Source of the DNA: Bacteroidales bacterium
GTDB lineage: Bacteria; Bacteroidota; Bacteroidia; Bacteroidales; UBA932
Length of the DNA: 35,227 bases
Reading direction: 5' to 3'
Assembly: GCA_017616655.1 (NCBI GenBank)
Contig: JAFZXU010000007.1
Location: forward strand, 1 to 35,227
Under the pieces are notes generated by a model. That model searched no databases. It was not told the DNA's origin and saw only the letters and a program-made list of their open reading frames with translations. The position numbers and the translations under genes are program-made. Numbering within the stretch: the first letter of the stretch is position 1; each line of letters begins with the position of its first letter. This document shows, in pieces, positions 1 to 8,900 of this stretch.

Positions 1-588
1 CGCATTGTCTATCGTGACGTAGAGAATAAAAAGAGTAAACGGAACGAAGACTATCAGGATGAGTTCGACTATGTTTCCGGGGCAGGAATTGCCATCGAGG
101 TGAAAGCCGTCTCTTCTCCGGTCTTCCCGCTTAAGGAATCCGAGAGCAAGAATCTGCTTAAGTTCTACATGAATGACGTCGGGCTTCTTACCAATGAACT
201 CTACAAGTACAACATCGACGCTGTGATGAACGATCGTCTCAGCGTAAATCTGGGAAGCGTCTATGAAAGCGTTGTCGCCTCTGAACTGAGAGCTCATTGC
301 CCGGGGCAACTATACTACTACGACAACAAATCTCATGGTGAGGTGGAATTCCTCCTGGATGACTATGACAACGCAGCCATCCTGCCGGTCGAAGTAAAAT
401 CAGGGAAGGACTATACGGTTCACCGTGCGCTCAATGCTTTCCTGGCGAATCCCGATTACCATGTCCATGACGCTTTCGTTCTGTCTAACGAACGTATCAT
501 AAAGAAAGACAGGTTCATCACCTATCTTCCCATCTATTTTGCTCCCTTTATTCAGAGCAATTACGGAGGTCGTGGGCGAAGTCTCTGA
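1..588 (+). CDS. AAA family ATPase, DUF4143 C-terminal part (5' partial)
   Basis: The reading frame is open from base 1, so the ATP-binding half lies upstream of the window. The visible part matches the C-terminal DUF4143 region of the Bacteroidetes/archaeal AAA ATPases: a segment with FYMNDVGLL, then GSVYESVVASELRA, then GEVEFLLDD...LPVEVKSGKDY, which is the PD-(D/E)xK-like E-x-K core of this domain. The usual end of the family (YLPIYFAPF) is present. The last residues (GGRGRSL) are read from DNA that, on the other strand, resembles the 3' end of hicB, so the native C-terminus was probably replaced by recombination. Substrate and function of this family are unknown. A GTG at position 100 is internal, not the start. 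Confidence 0.75.
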   Translation, partial: RIVYRDVENKKSKRNEDYQDEFDYVSGAGIAIEVKAVSSPVFPLKESESKNLLKFYMNDVGLLTNELYKYNIDAVMNDRLSVNLGSVYESVVASELRAHCPGQLYYYDNKSHGEVEFLLDDYDNAAILPVEVKSGKDYTVHRALNAFLANPDYHVHDAFVLSNERIIKKDRFITYLPIYFAPFIQSNYGGRGRSL

Positions 589-599
589 CGCCTTTCTGT
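565..599 (-). repeat. hicB-like 3' remnant, repeat of 970-1004
   Basis: These 35 bases match 970-1004 at 32 of 35 positions. In 970-1004 the minus strand encodes the C-terminus of the intact HicB (residues QKGVRNFAHDL). Here the minus strand reads QKGVRDFAHDL and then hits a stop after a few residues. The simplest reading is a leftover of a second hicB-like gene whose recombination with the ATPase gene changed the ATPase 3' end. What is seen is the sequence match; the event is inferred. Confidence 0.55.
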
Positions 600-949
600 T
601 CGCTGCTTTGGGATGGGGTGTAAGTTGCTGTATATCAACGTTTTGCTTACATTTGGGTGTCAATTTTTTAGCACCCAAATGTAATCTATCGGCTGATAGT
701 CATATAGTTATGCTCCAGCGTTGATTTGGCCGCTCCGCCTCCCAGTCGGGCCTTGGCGATTCGACAGTCTTTTCGTTATCTGCTGAATCATAGCGAGTTA
801 GCTACCACGCTCAATCGTATGTTCCAAGAGAATCGTTGAGAAAGGCGGCGAAGCACATGCCGGGGCCATCAGATTCCCGCCTTCGCGGGAATGACGAGTT
901 TGGGGGTAGAATGAATCAGACGAATCTGCGCTGGGACTCTATTGAAGCG
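589..949. other. Intergenic stretch with gene remnants and a palindromic repeat
   Basis: No intact gene is seen here. Around 720-839 the plus strand has an open tail that ends FRYLLNHSELATTLNRMFQENR and stops at 837-839. It has no start and looks like the C-terminal relic of an unidentified protein. A perfect stem-loop repeat sits at 873-892. Together with the hicB relic at 565-599 this looks like a decayed, recombined accessory patch. Confidence 0.4.
873..892. repeat. Palindromic repeat, 8-bp arms, loop CTTC
   Basis: Perfect inverted repeat ATTCCCGC / GCGGGAAT separated by CTTC. The form is the ATTCCC-N8-GGGAAT arrangement known from dispersed short repeats such as neisserial dRS3. In this genome it may be a dispersed element, but only one copy is visible in the window, so that is inference. 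Confidence 0.5.
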
Positions 950-1351
950 TTAGGCGAATTGAACGGAAAGGAGGTCGTGGGCGAAGTTGCGGACGCCTTT
1001 CTGTATACGGGCTACGGTCTTTCTGGAGGGCTTGCTTCTGCCGTGGAGATAGTGTCCCAATTGGGTCTGGTTAACGCCGGTGATGCGTTCGAGGCCGGCC
1101 AGACTGAAGGCTTTCACGTATTCTTGAAGAAAACTGGCCGTGTCATAGAAGAACTCGTAGTGAATCTCTTCAAACGGCTTGTTGTGACGCTGATAATACA
1201 ACCGGATATCATCGTAGGCCTTTCTGAAGTCTTCGATGGCCTCTTCCACGGTTTTACCCTCACCGTTACAACCATAATCAAGCCCTGCTTCTTCCATATA
1301 TGCTGAATATCCGAATTCAGCTTTCTCGACAAAAACCTTTACCTGTTTCAT
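950..1351 (-). CDS. hicB: HicB family antitoxin
   Basis: This 133-residue protein begins with the HicB partial RNase H-like fold (MKQVKVFVEKAEFGYSAYMEEAGLDYGCNGEGKTVEEAIEDFRKAYDD, residues 1-47) and ends in a helix-turn-helix (ITGVNQTQLGHYLHGRSKPSRKTVARIQKGV) able to bind its own promoter. HicB proteins mask the HicA toxin and repress the operon. The ATG at 1351 is chosen; a GTG two codons upstream (1357) is also possible. The toxin gene hicA is upstream on the same strand with 8 bases between its stop and this ATG. An operator candidate is at 1564-1579. Confidence 0.85.
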   Translation of the reverse strand: MKQVKVFVEKAEFGYSAYMEEAGLDYGCNGEGKTVEEAIEDFRKAYDDIRLYYQRHNKPFEEIHYEFFYDTASFLQEYVKAFSLAGLERITGVNQTQLGHYLHGRSKPSRKTVARIQKGVRNFAHDLLSVQFA

Positions 1352-1359
1352 AATCACAA

Positions 1360-1548
1360 TTATTTAAGTCCCGCATCTTTCATTATCTGATTCAATGTTC
1401 CCGGAGGAACTTCTTGAGCGCCATGATTGCTTAATCTGAAAGTCCTTCCTGTTTTCGGACTATGCCAAAGAGGTTGTCCGTTAGCCTGCTCTCCGGTATC
1501 ATAACAACCAATCTTCTTGAGTCGTCTGATCAATTCGCTGTATTTCAT
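1360..1548 (-). CDS. hicA: HicA family mRNA-interferase toxin
   Basis: A 62-residue protein with the small dsRBD-like HicA fold: MKYSELIRRLKKIGCYDTG at the N-terminus, then WHSPKTGRTFRLSNHG, with the catalytic His position in WHSP, and the ending VPPGTLNQIMKDAGLK typical of HicA. HicA toxins cleave mRNA and arrest growth until neutralised by HicB. Toxin-first order with antitoxin directly downstream is the usual HicAB arrangement. The ATG at 1548 is 11 bases from a strong Bacteroidetes -7 element. Confidence 0.87.
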   Translation of the reverse strand: MKYSELIRRLKKIGCYDTGEQANGQPLWHSPKTGRTFRLSNHGAQEVPPGTLNQIMKDAGLK

Positions 1549-1558
1549 TCGCTCGCCA

Positions 1559-1589
1559 CAAAGATAGGAATTTTCCTATTATTTTCAAA
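1559..1589 (-). promoter_or_regulatory. hicAB promoter with overlapping palindromic operator
   Basis: On the minus strand the -33 box TTTG (plus 1586-1589) is followed by a 19-base spacer and the -7 box TATCTTTG (plus 1559-1566), a textbook Bacteroidetes promoter. A perfect 16-bp palindrome, ATAGGAA TT TTCCTAT (1564-1579), overlaps the -7 box and spacer, the expected place for a HicB/HicAB autorepressor site. Promoter form is seen; operator role is inferred. Confidence 0.7.
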
Positions 1590-1712
1590 AGACAGTAATA
1601 ATTGTTCAGGGCTAAGTTACAGCCTCTCAAAGCCCTTGTCAAATGATACGCATACAAAAAATGATTATTGGTCAATTTTGTCTGCGACGAGCAAAAACGG
1701 TTATTTTTATGT

Positions 1713-2237
1713 TCAGAAACCGACATTTATTCCGGCGGAGAGGCCGGGCATGAATTCTGCGTTACGGAGAAACTCCAGGGTCGGGGCAAAGAATATGCTT
1801 GTGTTTCCGAAGAGGCGCAGGGCTATTCCGGGTGAGATGCTGGCTCTCCATGTCCAGTAGGGAGTCTTTGGGAATCCGCCTTCGGGTGAAGGGGTTCCGC
1901 TGATCTTGTACACACATTCTCCACCCAGCGTTGCCTCGCCCATAACAAAGAAGCGCCGCTTCTCTCCCAGGGGAAGATACAGCCTATAGAAGGCGTACAG
2001 GGGAATCTTGCTGACTTGAGCCGGATAGGCATCCCAGAATTCCATGCCGTATCCGCTGCCCAGACCGAACACATTGTCATTGATGCGGGCTCCGGCGGTA
2101 ATATTGTACGAACCATGAAATATGGACAAGAAGGCATTTGCTGAAAATTCGGCCGACCATCTGGGCGTTTCGTCATCCTGGGCGAAAGCGACTGATGAAA
2201 CCATAATGGCGGCGAGGATGCAAAGTGCTCTTTTCAT
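1713..2237 (-). CDS. Outer-membrane beta-barrel-like secreted protein
   Basis: A 174-residue protein starting MKRALCILAAIMVSSVAFAQDDE, a clear Sec signal peptide cleaved after AFA. The mature part alternates aromatic and polar residues in strand-length blocks, with several turns and a terminal Phe (AGINVGF), as expected for a small outer-membrane beta-barrel such as those of the OmpX/OprF-like size class. No family was recognised. The ATG at 2237 is preferred over one at 2255 because the signal peptide begins directly there. It is flanked by hicAB and the divergently transcribed GH109 gene. Confidence 0.65.
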   Translation of the reverse strand: MKRALCILAAIMVSSVAFAQDDETPRWSAEFSANAFLSIFHGSYNITAGARINDNVFGLGSGYGMEFWDAYPAQVSKIPLYAFYRLYLPLGEKRRFFVMGEATLGGECVYKISGTPSPEGGFPKTPYWTWRASISPGIALRLFGNTSIFFAPTLEFLRNAEFMPGLSAGINVGF

Positions 2238-2356
2238 AGAATGATGAGTTGACAAAGATTTTCGCTATAATATAAATAGCCGGACACCTTCAATTATTGC
2301 ATCAAAAATAGTATTATTATTCGTAAATTGCACTGTTTACAGAAATACCAAGTATT

Positions 2357-3706
2357 ATGAAAAGAATCCACATTTCCCTGATAATGAGCCTTATGGTTGC
2401 CGCGGCGGTGATGCTGGCGGCAGGGTGCAACGACAATGCCGACAAGGCGATCCGTACAAAAGTACCGGCCCGTCCCGCAGGCCAGAGCGACGTAATCGGC
2501 CTGACCGCTGAACCTCTGGAGACCGTCCGGATAGGCGTGGTGGGGCTCGGAATGCGCGGAAGCGATGCCGTGGAGCGGCTCTCCGTGGTGCCCGGCGCCG
2601 TTGTCACCGCGATCTGCGACCTGCTTCCCGAAAGGGTGGAGGCGAGCGCAGATGCCCTCGAAAAGATGGGGAAGCCCGCTCCCACGGGCACCTATACCGG
2701 CTCGGAACTCTCCTGGAAGGGGCTCTGCGAGCAGGAGGATGTGGATCTGGTATATATCTGCACCGACTGGCTGAACCATTATCCCATTGCAATGTATGCG
2801 ATGGAGTGCGGAAAGCACGTGGCCGTCGAGGTGCCGGCGGCCCTCGACCTGGAGGAGATATGGGGCCTCATAAACCAGTCGGAGAAGACCAGGAAACACT
2901 GCATGATGCTTGAGAACTGCGTCTATGACTTCTTCGAGATGACCACCCTCGAAATGGCCCGTCGCGGCCTCTTCGGCGAAGTAATCCATGTGGAGGGCGC
3001 CTATTGCCATAATCTGGACCCATACTGGGACGAGTACTGGAACAACTGGAGGCTCGATTATAACCAGAAGAATCGCGGTGACGTCTATCCCACCCACGGT
3101 CTCGGCCCGGTCTGCCAGCTGCTCGACATCCACCGCAGCGACAGGATGAAGACCCTCGTGGCGATGGATACCAAGTCGTTCAACGGCATCCGCAAGGCTG
3201 AGGAGAAGAGGGGCGGAGAGTGCACCGAATTCGCCAACGGCGACGAGACCTCGACCCTCATCCGCACCGAGAAGGGCAAGACCATCCTGATAGAGCACGA
3301 CGTGATGACGCCGCGTCCCTACAGCCGTATGTATCAGGTGGTTGGAACCGAAGGCTATGCATCCAAGTATCCCGTGAAGCAGTACTGCTTCCGCGACGCG
3401 GAGAATCCCAAGAAGGAGAAGACGATAACCGGCGACGAGCTTGCCGCGCTGCAGGAGGAGTGCCGTCCTGCTCTCCTGACTCCGGAATTCGAGGCTCTCG
3501 CAAAGGAGGTGGGCGGCCACGGCGGTATGGATTTCATAATGGACTACCGTCTCGTCTATTGCCTGCGCAACGGCCTGCCGCTCGACATGGACGTATATGA
3601 CCTGGCGGAGTGGTGCAGCATAGCTCCCCTTTCGCGCCTCTCGCTCGAGCACGGATCGATGCCCGTCGAAGTCCCCGACTTCACCCGCGGAGCCTGGAAT
3701 AAATGA
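2357..3706 (+). CDS. Gfo/Idh/MocA-family lipoprotein, GH109-like (alpha-N-acetylgalactosaminidase)
   Basis: A 449-residue protein with a lipoprotein signal (VMLAAGC, lipobox Cys24). A Rossmann nucleotide-binding motif VRIGVVGLGMRG follows at residues 57-68. EGAYCHNLDPYWDEYWNNWRLDY and, near residue 244, YPTHGLGPVCQLLDIHRSDRM match family GH109, which removes terminal alpha-GalNAc (A-antigen or mucin type) by an NAD-dependent redox mechanism. The His in YPTHG is the likely catalytic residue. The lipobox places it on the cell envelope. Its stop overlaps the start of the TonB-dependent receptor gene by four bases (ATGA), so the two are translationally coupled. Family is fairly sure; substrate is inferred. 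Confidence 0.82.
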   Translation: MKRIHISLIMSLMVAAAVMLAAGCNDNADKAIRTKVPARPAGQSDVIGLTAEPLETVRIGVVGLGMRGSDAVERLSVVPGAVVTAICDLLPERVEASADALEKMGKPAPTGTYTGSELSWKGLCEQEDVDLVYICTDWLNHYPIAMYAMECGKHVAVEVPAALDLEEIWGLINQSEKTRKHCMMLENCVYDFFEMTTLEMARRGLFGEVIHVEGAYCHNLDPYWDEYWNNWRLDYNQKNRGDVYPTHGLGPVCQLLDIHRSDRMKTLVAMDTKSFNGIRKAEEKRGGECTEFANGDETSTLIRTEKGKTILIEHDVMTPRPYSRMYQVVGTEGYASKYPVKQYCFRDAENPKKEKTITGDELAALQEECRPALLTPEFEALAKEVGGHGGMDFIMDYRLVYCLRNGLPLDMDVYDLAEWCSIAPLSRLSLEHGSMPVEVPDFTRGAWNK

Positions 3707-5649
3707 TGCGCAAAACCGCCTTCTGTCTGCTTGTGGCGGCACTCTTGCTTTGCTGCGGCACCCTCGGTGCAACCCCTCCGGGGGCGGATGAGGATACGGT
3801 AAAGGTCTATAACCTCGAGGAGGTGTCGGTCACCGGCAGCCGTACGCAGATGACCCTGGGCACCAGCGCGCGCATCGTCACGGTGCTCGACAGCCTCTCC
3901 ATTGCGAATCTTCCGGCCCAGACCGTCAACGACCTGCTCAAATATGCGGTCGGGGTGGATGTGCGCCAGCGGGGCGTGATGGGAATGCAGACCGACATCA
4001 GCGTGCGCGGAGGCACCTTCGACCAGATTGCAATCCTTCTGAACGGCATCAACATCTCCGACCCGCAGACCGGCCACAACGCCGCCGATTTCCCCGTGGG
4101 AACGGATGAAATCGACCATATCGAGATACTCGAGGGGCCCGCTGCGCGTGTCTATGGCACATCTTCGCTAGTAGGGGCCATAAACATAATAACCCGCAGG
4201 CCGGAATCCGACGGGATGAAGGTCCACTTCGGCGGCGGGTCGTATATGTCGATGGATGCGGGCGCTTCTATCAGCTTCCGCAGGGGAGCATTCTCTTCGC
4301 TGCTGACCCTCGACGGTCTGCGGACCGACGGCTACACCCGCAATTCGAAGGATGGCCTGAACGGCGACGCCAATGCCCTGAAGGCCTTCTGGAACGGCCG
4401 ATGGGAGGGGCGGGTGGCCGATTTGAGCCTGCAGGCAGGATTTTCCAACAAGAATTTCGGCTCCAATACATTCTACAGCGCAAAGTTCGACGACCAGTTC
4501 GAGCATACAGCCAAAAGTTTCGTGGCGCTGAGTGCCGAGACCAGGGGCGCTTTCCGTTTCAAGCCTTCGTTATACTGGAACTACGCATTCGACCGCTTCG
4601 AGCTCTTCCGCGGCAACGAGGCGGCCTGTCCCTTCAACTACCACAAGACCAACGTGCTGGGTGCCAATCTGGGAGCGGCCCTGACCTCCCGCTTCGGGGA
4701 GAGTTCCTTCGGAGTGGAACTGCGCAGCGAAGGCATCGTAAGCACCAATCTCGGCGAGCCGTTGGAGAAACCTTCGGGACATTATGTCAGGGGACGGAGC
4801 CGCACCAGCTATAATATCTATCTGGAACACAGCCTGATACTGCAGCGCTTCACCGTTTCGGGAGGGCTTTCGGCAATCGGCAACACCCTTTCAAAATCCC
4901 CCTTCGGCCTCTATCCCGGCCTTGATGCCAGTTTCCGCATTTCGGACTCCTGGAAACTCTACACATCGGTCAATACCTCCCTGCGGAACCCCACATTCAC
5001 AGATCTCTACTATTCGGCAGGCGGCCATTCGGCCGACAAGAATCTCAATCCCGAGAGGATGACCTCCCTCGAGGGCGGGCTGAAATACATGAAATCGGGT
5101 TTCCGCGCCGTGGCGAGCCTCTACTACCACCACGGCACCGACATGATCGACTGGATCAGGGATCTCAACGAAGGGGAGGATGCCCTCTGGCGCTCGGTAA
5201 ACCATACCACGGTAAACACCCTTGGCGAGGAGTTTACGCTGACTTTCGACTTCCCGGTGATGACGGGAAATCCGGAGTTTTTCCTTTCCGCCCTGAATCT
5301 GGGCTATGGTCATATCAGCCAGGACAAGGCGCCGGAGCCGAACCTCCAGTCGGCCTATGCGTTGGAGTATCTTCGCAACAAGGTCACCGCTCAGGCGGAT
5401 TTCAGGCTGTCACAGGCCTTCAGCCTGAATCTCTCCTGCCGCCGGATTGACCGCGCGGGCGGCTATGAGCCCTATACGCTGCTGGGAGCCCGCCTCAACT
5501 GGGTCTCCGGCCCGTTCCGTCTCTATGCCGAAGGTGACAACCTGCTGAATGTAAGTTACTACGACCATTTCAACGTCCCCCAGCCGGGTATCTGGCTCCG
5601 GGCCGGCATGTCAATCGACATTTCGCTTGGAAAAGATTGGTGGCTGTAG
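3703..5649 (+). CDS. TonB-dependent outer-membrane receptor
   Basis: A 648-residue protein with a signal peptide (residues 1-23, ending near LGA). A TonB-box-like segment lies before the plug (YNLEEVSVTGSR). The plug domain shows VNDLLKYAVGVDVRQRG, DISVRGGTFDQIAILLNGINISDPQTGHN and EIDHIEILEGPAARVYGTSSLVGAINIITRRP. The rest is a 22-strand-type barrel ending in aromatic-rich strands. The size and plug resemble BtuB/colicin-receptor types, not the larger SusC proteins, and no SusD gene is adjacent. A ligand cannot be assigned; coupling with the GH109-like enzyme suggests a sugar or glycan fragment, or a cobalamin/siderophore receptor that merely shares the operon. Confidence 0.9.
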   Translation: MMRKTAFCLLVAALLLCCGTLGATPPGADEDTVKVYNLEEVSVTGSRTQMTLGTSARIVTVLDSLSIANLPAQTVNDLLKYAVGVDVRQRGVMGMQTDISVRGGTFDQIAILLNGINISDPQTGHNAADFPVGTDEIDHIEILEGPAARVYGTSSLVGAINIITRRPESDGMKVHFGGGSYMSMDAGASISFRRGAFSSLLTLDGLRTDGYTRNSKDGLNGDANALKAFWNGRWEGRVADLSLQAGFSNKNFGSNTFYSAKFDDQFEHTAKSFVALSAETRGAFRFKPSLYWNYAFDRFELFRGNEAACPFNYHKTNVLGANLGAALTSRFGESSFGVELRSEGIVSTNLGEPLEKPSGHYVRGRSRTSYNIYLEHSLILQRFTVSGGLSAIGNTLSKSPFGLYPGLDASFRISDSWKLYTSVNTSLRNPTFTDLYYSAGGHSADKNLNPERMTSLEGGLKYMKSGFRAVASLYYHHGTDMIDWIRDLNEGEDALWRSVNHTTVNTLGEEFTLTFDFPVMTGNPEFFLSALNLGYGHISQDKAPEPNLQSAYALEYLRNKVTAQADFRLSQAFSLNLSCRRIDRAGGYEPYTLLGARLNWVSGPFRLYAEGDNLLNVSYYDHFNVPQPGIWLRAGMSIDISLGKDWWL

Positions 5650-5670
5650 CGGTATTCTTTTAATTATTAG

Positions 5671-5697
5671 GGCGTTATCAACGATGGCGCCTTTTTT
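5671..5697 (+). terminator. Rho-independent terminator after the TonB receptor gene
   Basis: A 9-bp stem (GGCGTTATC / GATGGCGCC, with two G.T pairs) and AAC loop at 5671-5691 is followed by a run of six T. It separates the GH109-receptor pair from the next promoter. Confidence 0.75.
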
Positions 5698-5698
5698 A

Positions 5699-5730
5699 TT
5701 TGTTTTTTTGCGAAAGATTGGTTATATTTG
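5699..5730 (+). promoter_or_regulatory. Bacteroidetes-type promoter for the peptide-BIG2 lipoprotein pair
   Basis: TTTG (5699-5702), a 20-base spacer and TATATTTG (5723-5730) match the -33/-7 consensus of Bacteroidetes. The first start codon downstream is at 5790, giving a leader of roughly 50 bases. Confidence 0.65.
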
Positions 5731-5789
5731 TTAACCTGCTAATGGTAGTTTTTAACGGTACAGACTATTACCTTTTCTTTATATACATT

Positions 5790-5951
5790 ATGAAAAACCG
5801 AGAAAAAGAAGTGTATGGTACCCCTTCTGTCGAGGTTATGGAAGGGTTGCCGGCAGTTCTTCTGTGCAACAGCAACGTAAACGGCGGTAACACGGAAGAC
5901 CTGTTTTTCGAAGATTGGCAAAAGCTGCTGGGAGGAGGCGGAGTGTTATGA
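5790..5951 (+). CDS. Small peptide (53 aa) coupled to the downstream lipoprotein
   Basis: This short gene starts MKNREKEVYGTPSVEV and ends LLGGGGVL. It has no signal peptide or membrane segment. It carries one Cys (VLLCNSN) and a Gly-rich end. Many Bacteroidales encode short peptides of similar layout (Y-x-x-P-x-V-E-V near the N-terminus, acidic or Gly-rich tail) ahead of fimbrillin or BIG2 lipoproteins; that comparison is from memory of the pattern, not a search. Its TGA overlaps the ATG of the lipoprotein gene (ATGA), so translation is probably coupled. Function unknown. Confidence 0.6.
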   Translation: MKNREKEVYGTPSVEVMEGLPAVLLCNSNVNGGNTEDLFFEDWQKLLGGGGVL

Positions 5952-8900
5952 AAAATCGCAGCTTACTCTGGGCTCTTGCTGCCCTTGTGCTTGCATCCTG
6001 CGTCAACGATGCGGCAAACATCGAAAAGATCAACCTGAAGGACGAGCATGTCCTGACGGCAAGTCTTGAAAACCCGGGCTCCACCAGGACCTCCGTGGAG
6101 GCCGGCGGAACCAAGGTTCTCTGGGGAGTGAAGGAGAATATCTCCGTTTTCCTCGGAACCACCAACTACAAATTCACCTCCCTGAATACATCTCCGGCCG
6201 CTTCTGCCAATTTCGAAGGAACGCCGAGCCTTTCGGGTGTCAGCGAAAGCAACCCCATCAACGCGCTCTCTCCCTATAAGGCGGAGGCCAAGATATCTGG
6301 AGGAGTTATCTATTACAATCTTCCTGCTTCCCAGCAGGCGGTCGAGAACAGCTACAACCCGAACGCCCATGCCCTTGTGGCATATTCCCCCACTACGGAC
6401 ATTTCGTTCTACAATGTAACAGGCGGTATCCGTTTCACCCTCAAGCAATCGGGTATAACCGACATTACCCTCAGGGGAAACAATTCTGAGACGCTGGCCG
6501 GCGACCTCCAGGTCAAGGCATCCGGTGCCACTCCGATAATACAGAATGTTACCTCGGCTGTCAAGGAAATCAAGCTTCTGCCCCCTACGGGAGGGTTCAA
6601 GACCGGCGTGTGGTATTATATCACCACCATTCCCGTGAAACTGTCCAAAGGCTTTACGATCGACTTCAAGGCCGGCAAATTGGCTGCGACCTTCACCACA
6701 AGCCAGTCCGTTACTGTGCCCAGGGGCGGTTACGGCTCTATTTCCGAAATCGACAAGAACCTCACCTTTACCGATCCCACCGTCCACGTGACTTCGGTGA
6801 CCGTCGATCCTACTACCTGGAAGATGCTTCCCGGCGAGACCAAGCAGCTTACCGCTACCGTGCTTCCCGAGAACGCTACCGACAAGAGCATCAAGTGGAG
6901 TTCCAACAAGACCGATGTGGCTACCGTCGACCAGAACGGAGTCGTGACTGCAGTCGCTACCGGTACTGCTGTCATCGTGGCGTTGTCGAATGACGGATAC
7001 AAGACCGGAACCTGCTCCGTGACGGTCAATCCTCTCTTTTCTGAATTCAAGACACAGTTCGCCGAGGGTACCGGTTTCTCGACCCTCGGAAACGTCATCC
7101 ACTATAAATACGGGACGAAGTACGGCTCGAATGCCAATGAGTTCTATGTATTCCCCTGGAGCGGAAACAATGATATCCTGGTGGATTCCGACGCTTCCCA
7201 CTTCACCTGTACCTCTTCGAAGAGTGGCAACGTATCTGTAAGTGTGGTAAAGGTCGGTGAAGGCTGTGCTTTCCTTGTCAAGCCGCTCAATAACCCGACC
7301 CAGACAAGCGAGTCGTGGAGTGAGCTTACATTCAATTACAAGGACTCGAAAGGAAAGACGACTACGAAGACAACCCGCCTTGTGCTTTTCCCGTCCGCCG
7401 CTACATCTGCTTTCTCCTATTCTTGGTATACTCTCTATAATCACGATGGATCAAACACAAGGCCTGATTTCAACACCGGCAGCTCCTTTACTCATACTAT
7501 GACAAAGGCCTCCGACGAAAGCTACCTCAGAGTCTTTGTTTCCAGTGATGCTTCCAACAAGTTTTCTGTAGCCGATACCAAGGATATAGCGACGTATGAA
7601 TTCACCACTTCCAATTCTTCGATAGTCAAGAAGACGGATAAGTCAGGTATAAACGGTAGCAGTGACAAGATTCCTTTTGTCGAGTATTCCTTCCTGACTA
7701 TCGGTACTTCCAATATCGGATTGAAGTATATCGACTACAAGGGCAACAAGCTCGAGAAGACCATCAAAGTAACGGTCAACAAGAGCTTCCTTGCTTCGGA
7801 CGACTATATCGACCCCAGCACGACAAAGTCCAACAACTCTTCATCCAACAGGTATTTCCTTCCTGTGAGCAGCGGCCTCGGGTTATATATCAGGAAAGCC
7901 TCCGGTACAGCGTATGGCGTAGATGATATTACCGGTGTCACCTGGACGACGAGCAACTCCTCCTATGCAACTATTACTACAAACTCGTCTCAGGGCAATC
8001 GGTATATTATGGTTTCCGGCAAGGCGCCGGGCGATGTAACCATTACGGCAACCGGTGCGGACGGTTCCAAGAAGTATTTCTATATTACCGTATACAAGCC
8101 TGTTACCGGTATCACTCCGAACTCTACCACTTACAAGATAGGACTCGGCACCGCCCATACGATGAATTACACAGGAGAGGATTACACGGTCGTTCCAGCC
8201 GACGCCACCTATAGTTCATCGAGCTACTTCAAGTGGAAATCCTTGAACACCAATGTTGTTTCTATGACCTCCGATGTCATCACCGGCGTTGGTGTCGGCA
8301 CCACTACCGTCCAGGCCGCACCGAAACCGAAATATGATACTTATTACGATGCCCGCAAGATTCAGGTAGTGGACTACAGGCTCAAGGTCACCAACGGCAA
8401 TTCCAGAACTGCGCCGATAAACAAACTGTATGCAAACAGCGATATCATTACCGTGGAGGTAGGCTCTGAAGCCGTTGTCTGCTACGCTTCAACCGGTGGT
8501 TCTACCTATACCTGGGATGGCACTTGTGCTTTCAAGACCGGTACTACAAACACAAGTATTGTTACCGCCACCGGAGGAACTAAGCAGTATGCCACCATCA
8601 AGGGCGTTTCAGCAGGAACTGCTTATATAGACCTGGATTATACCGGCAGCAACGGCCGCATATTGCAGCGCTATCAGGTAAAGGTCGTTCCCAAGTTCAC
8701 CTGGGCAAGCGGAGATATTGCAAGCAACAGCTCTACTGCCAGAACCTATTCATCTCCCTTCTACCTGAAGGTAGGCGGTACGGTCGTAGTAAAGGCCTAC
8801 CACGGTTCATCGGAGTATGGCAGCTCCGTGGCCGAAGCTATTACCTGGAGCAGCGCCAATACCTCGCTTGCAACAGTTTCCCCTCTCAATGGCAGCCAGA

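Noticed and set aside
836-1306. 156-residue plus-strand frame over hicB
   Set aside because: Antisense to an intact hicB with correct fold; the frame includes the palindromic repeat read as DSRLRGND, a common artefact.
2294-3772. 492-residue open frame on the minus strand
   Set aside because: It is antisense to the GH109-like gene, His/Leu/Ala-rich with no domain pattern, and caused by the GC-rich codons of the real gene.
5963-7444. 493-residue minus-strand frame over the BIG2 lipoprotein gene
   Set aside because: No start context or domain; the plus-strand protein has clear lipobox and BIG2 domains.
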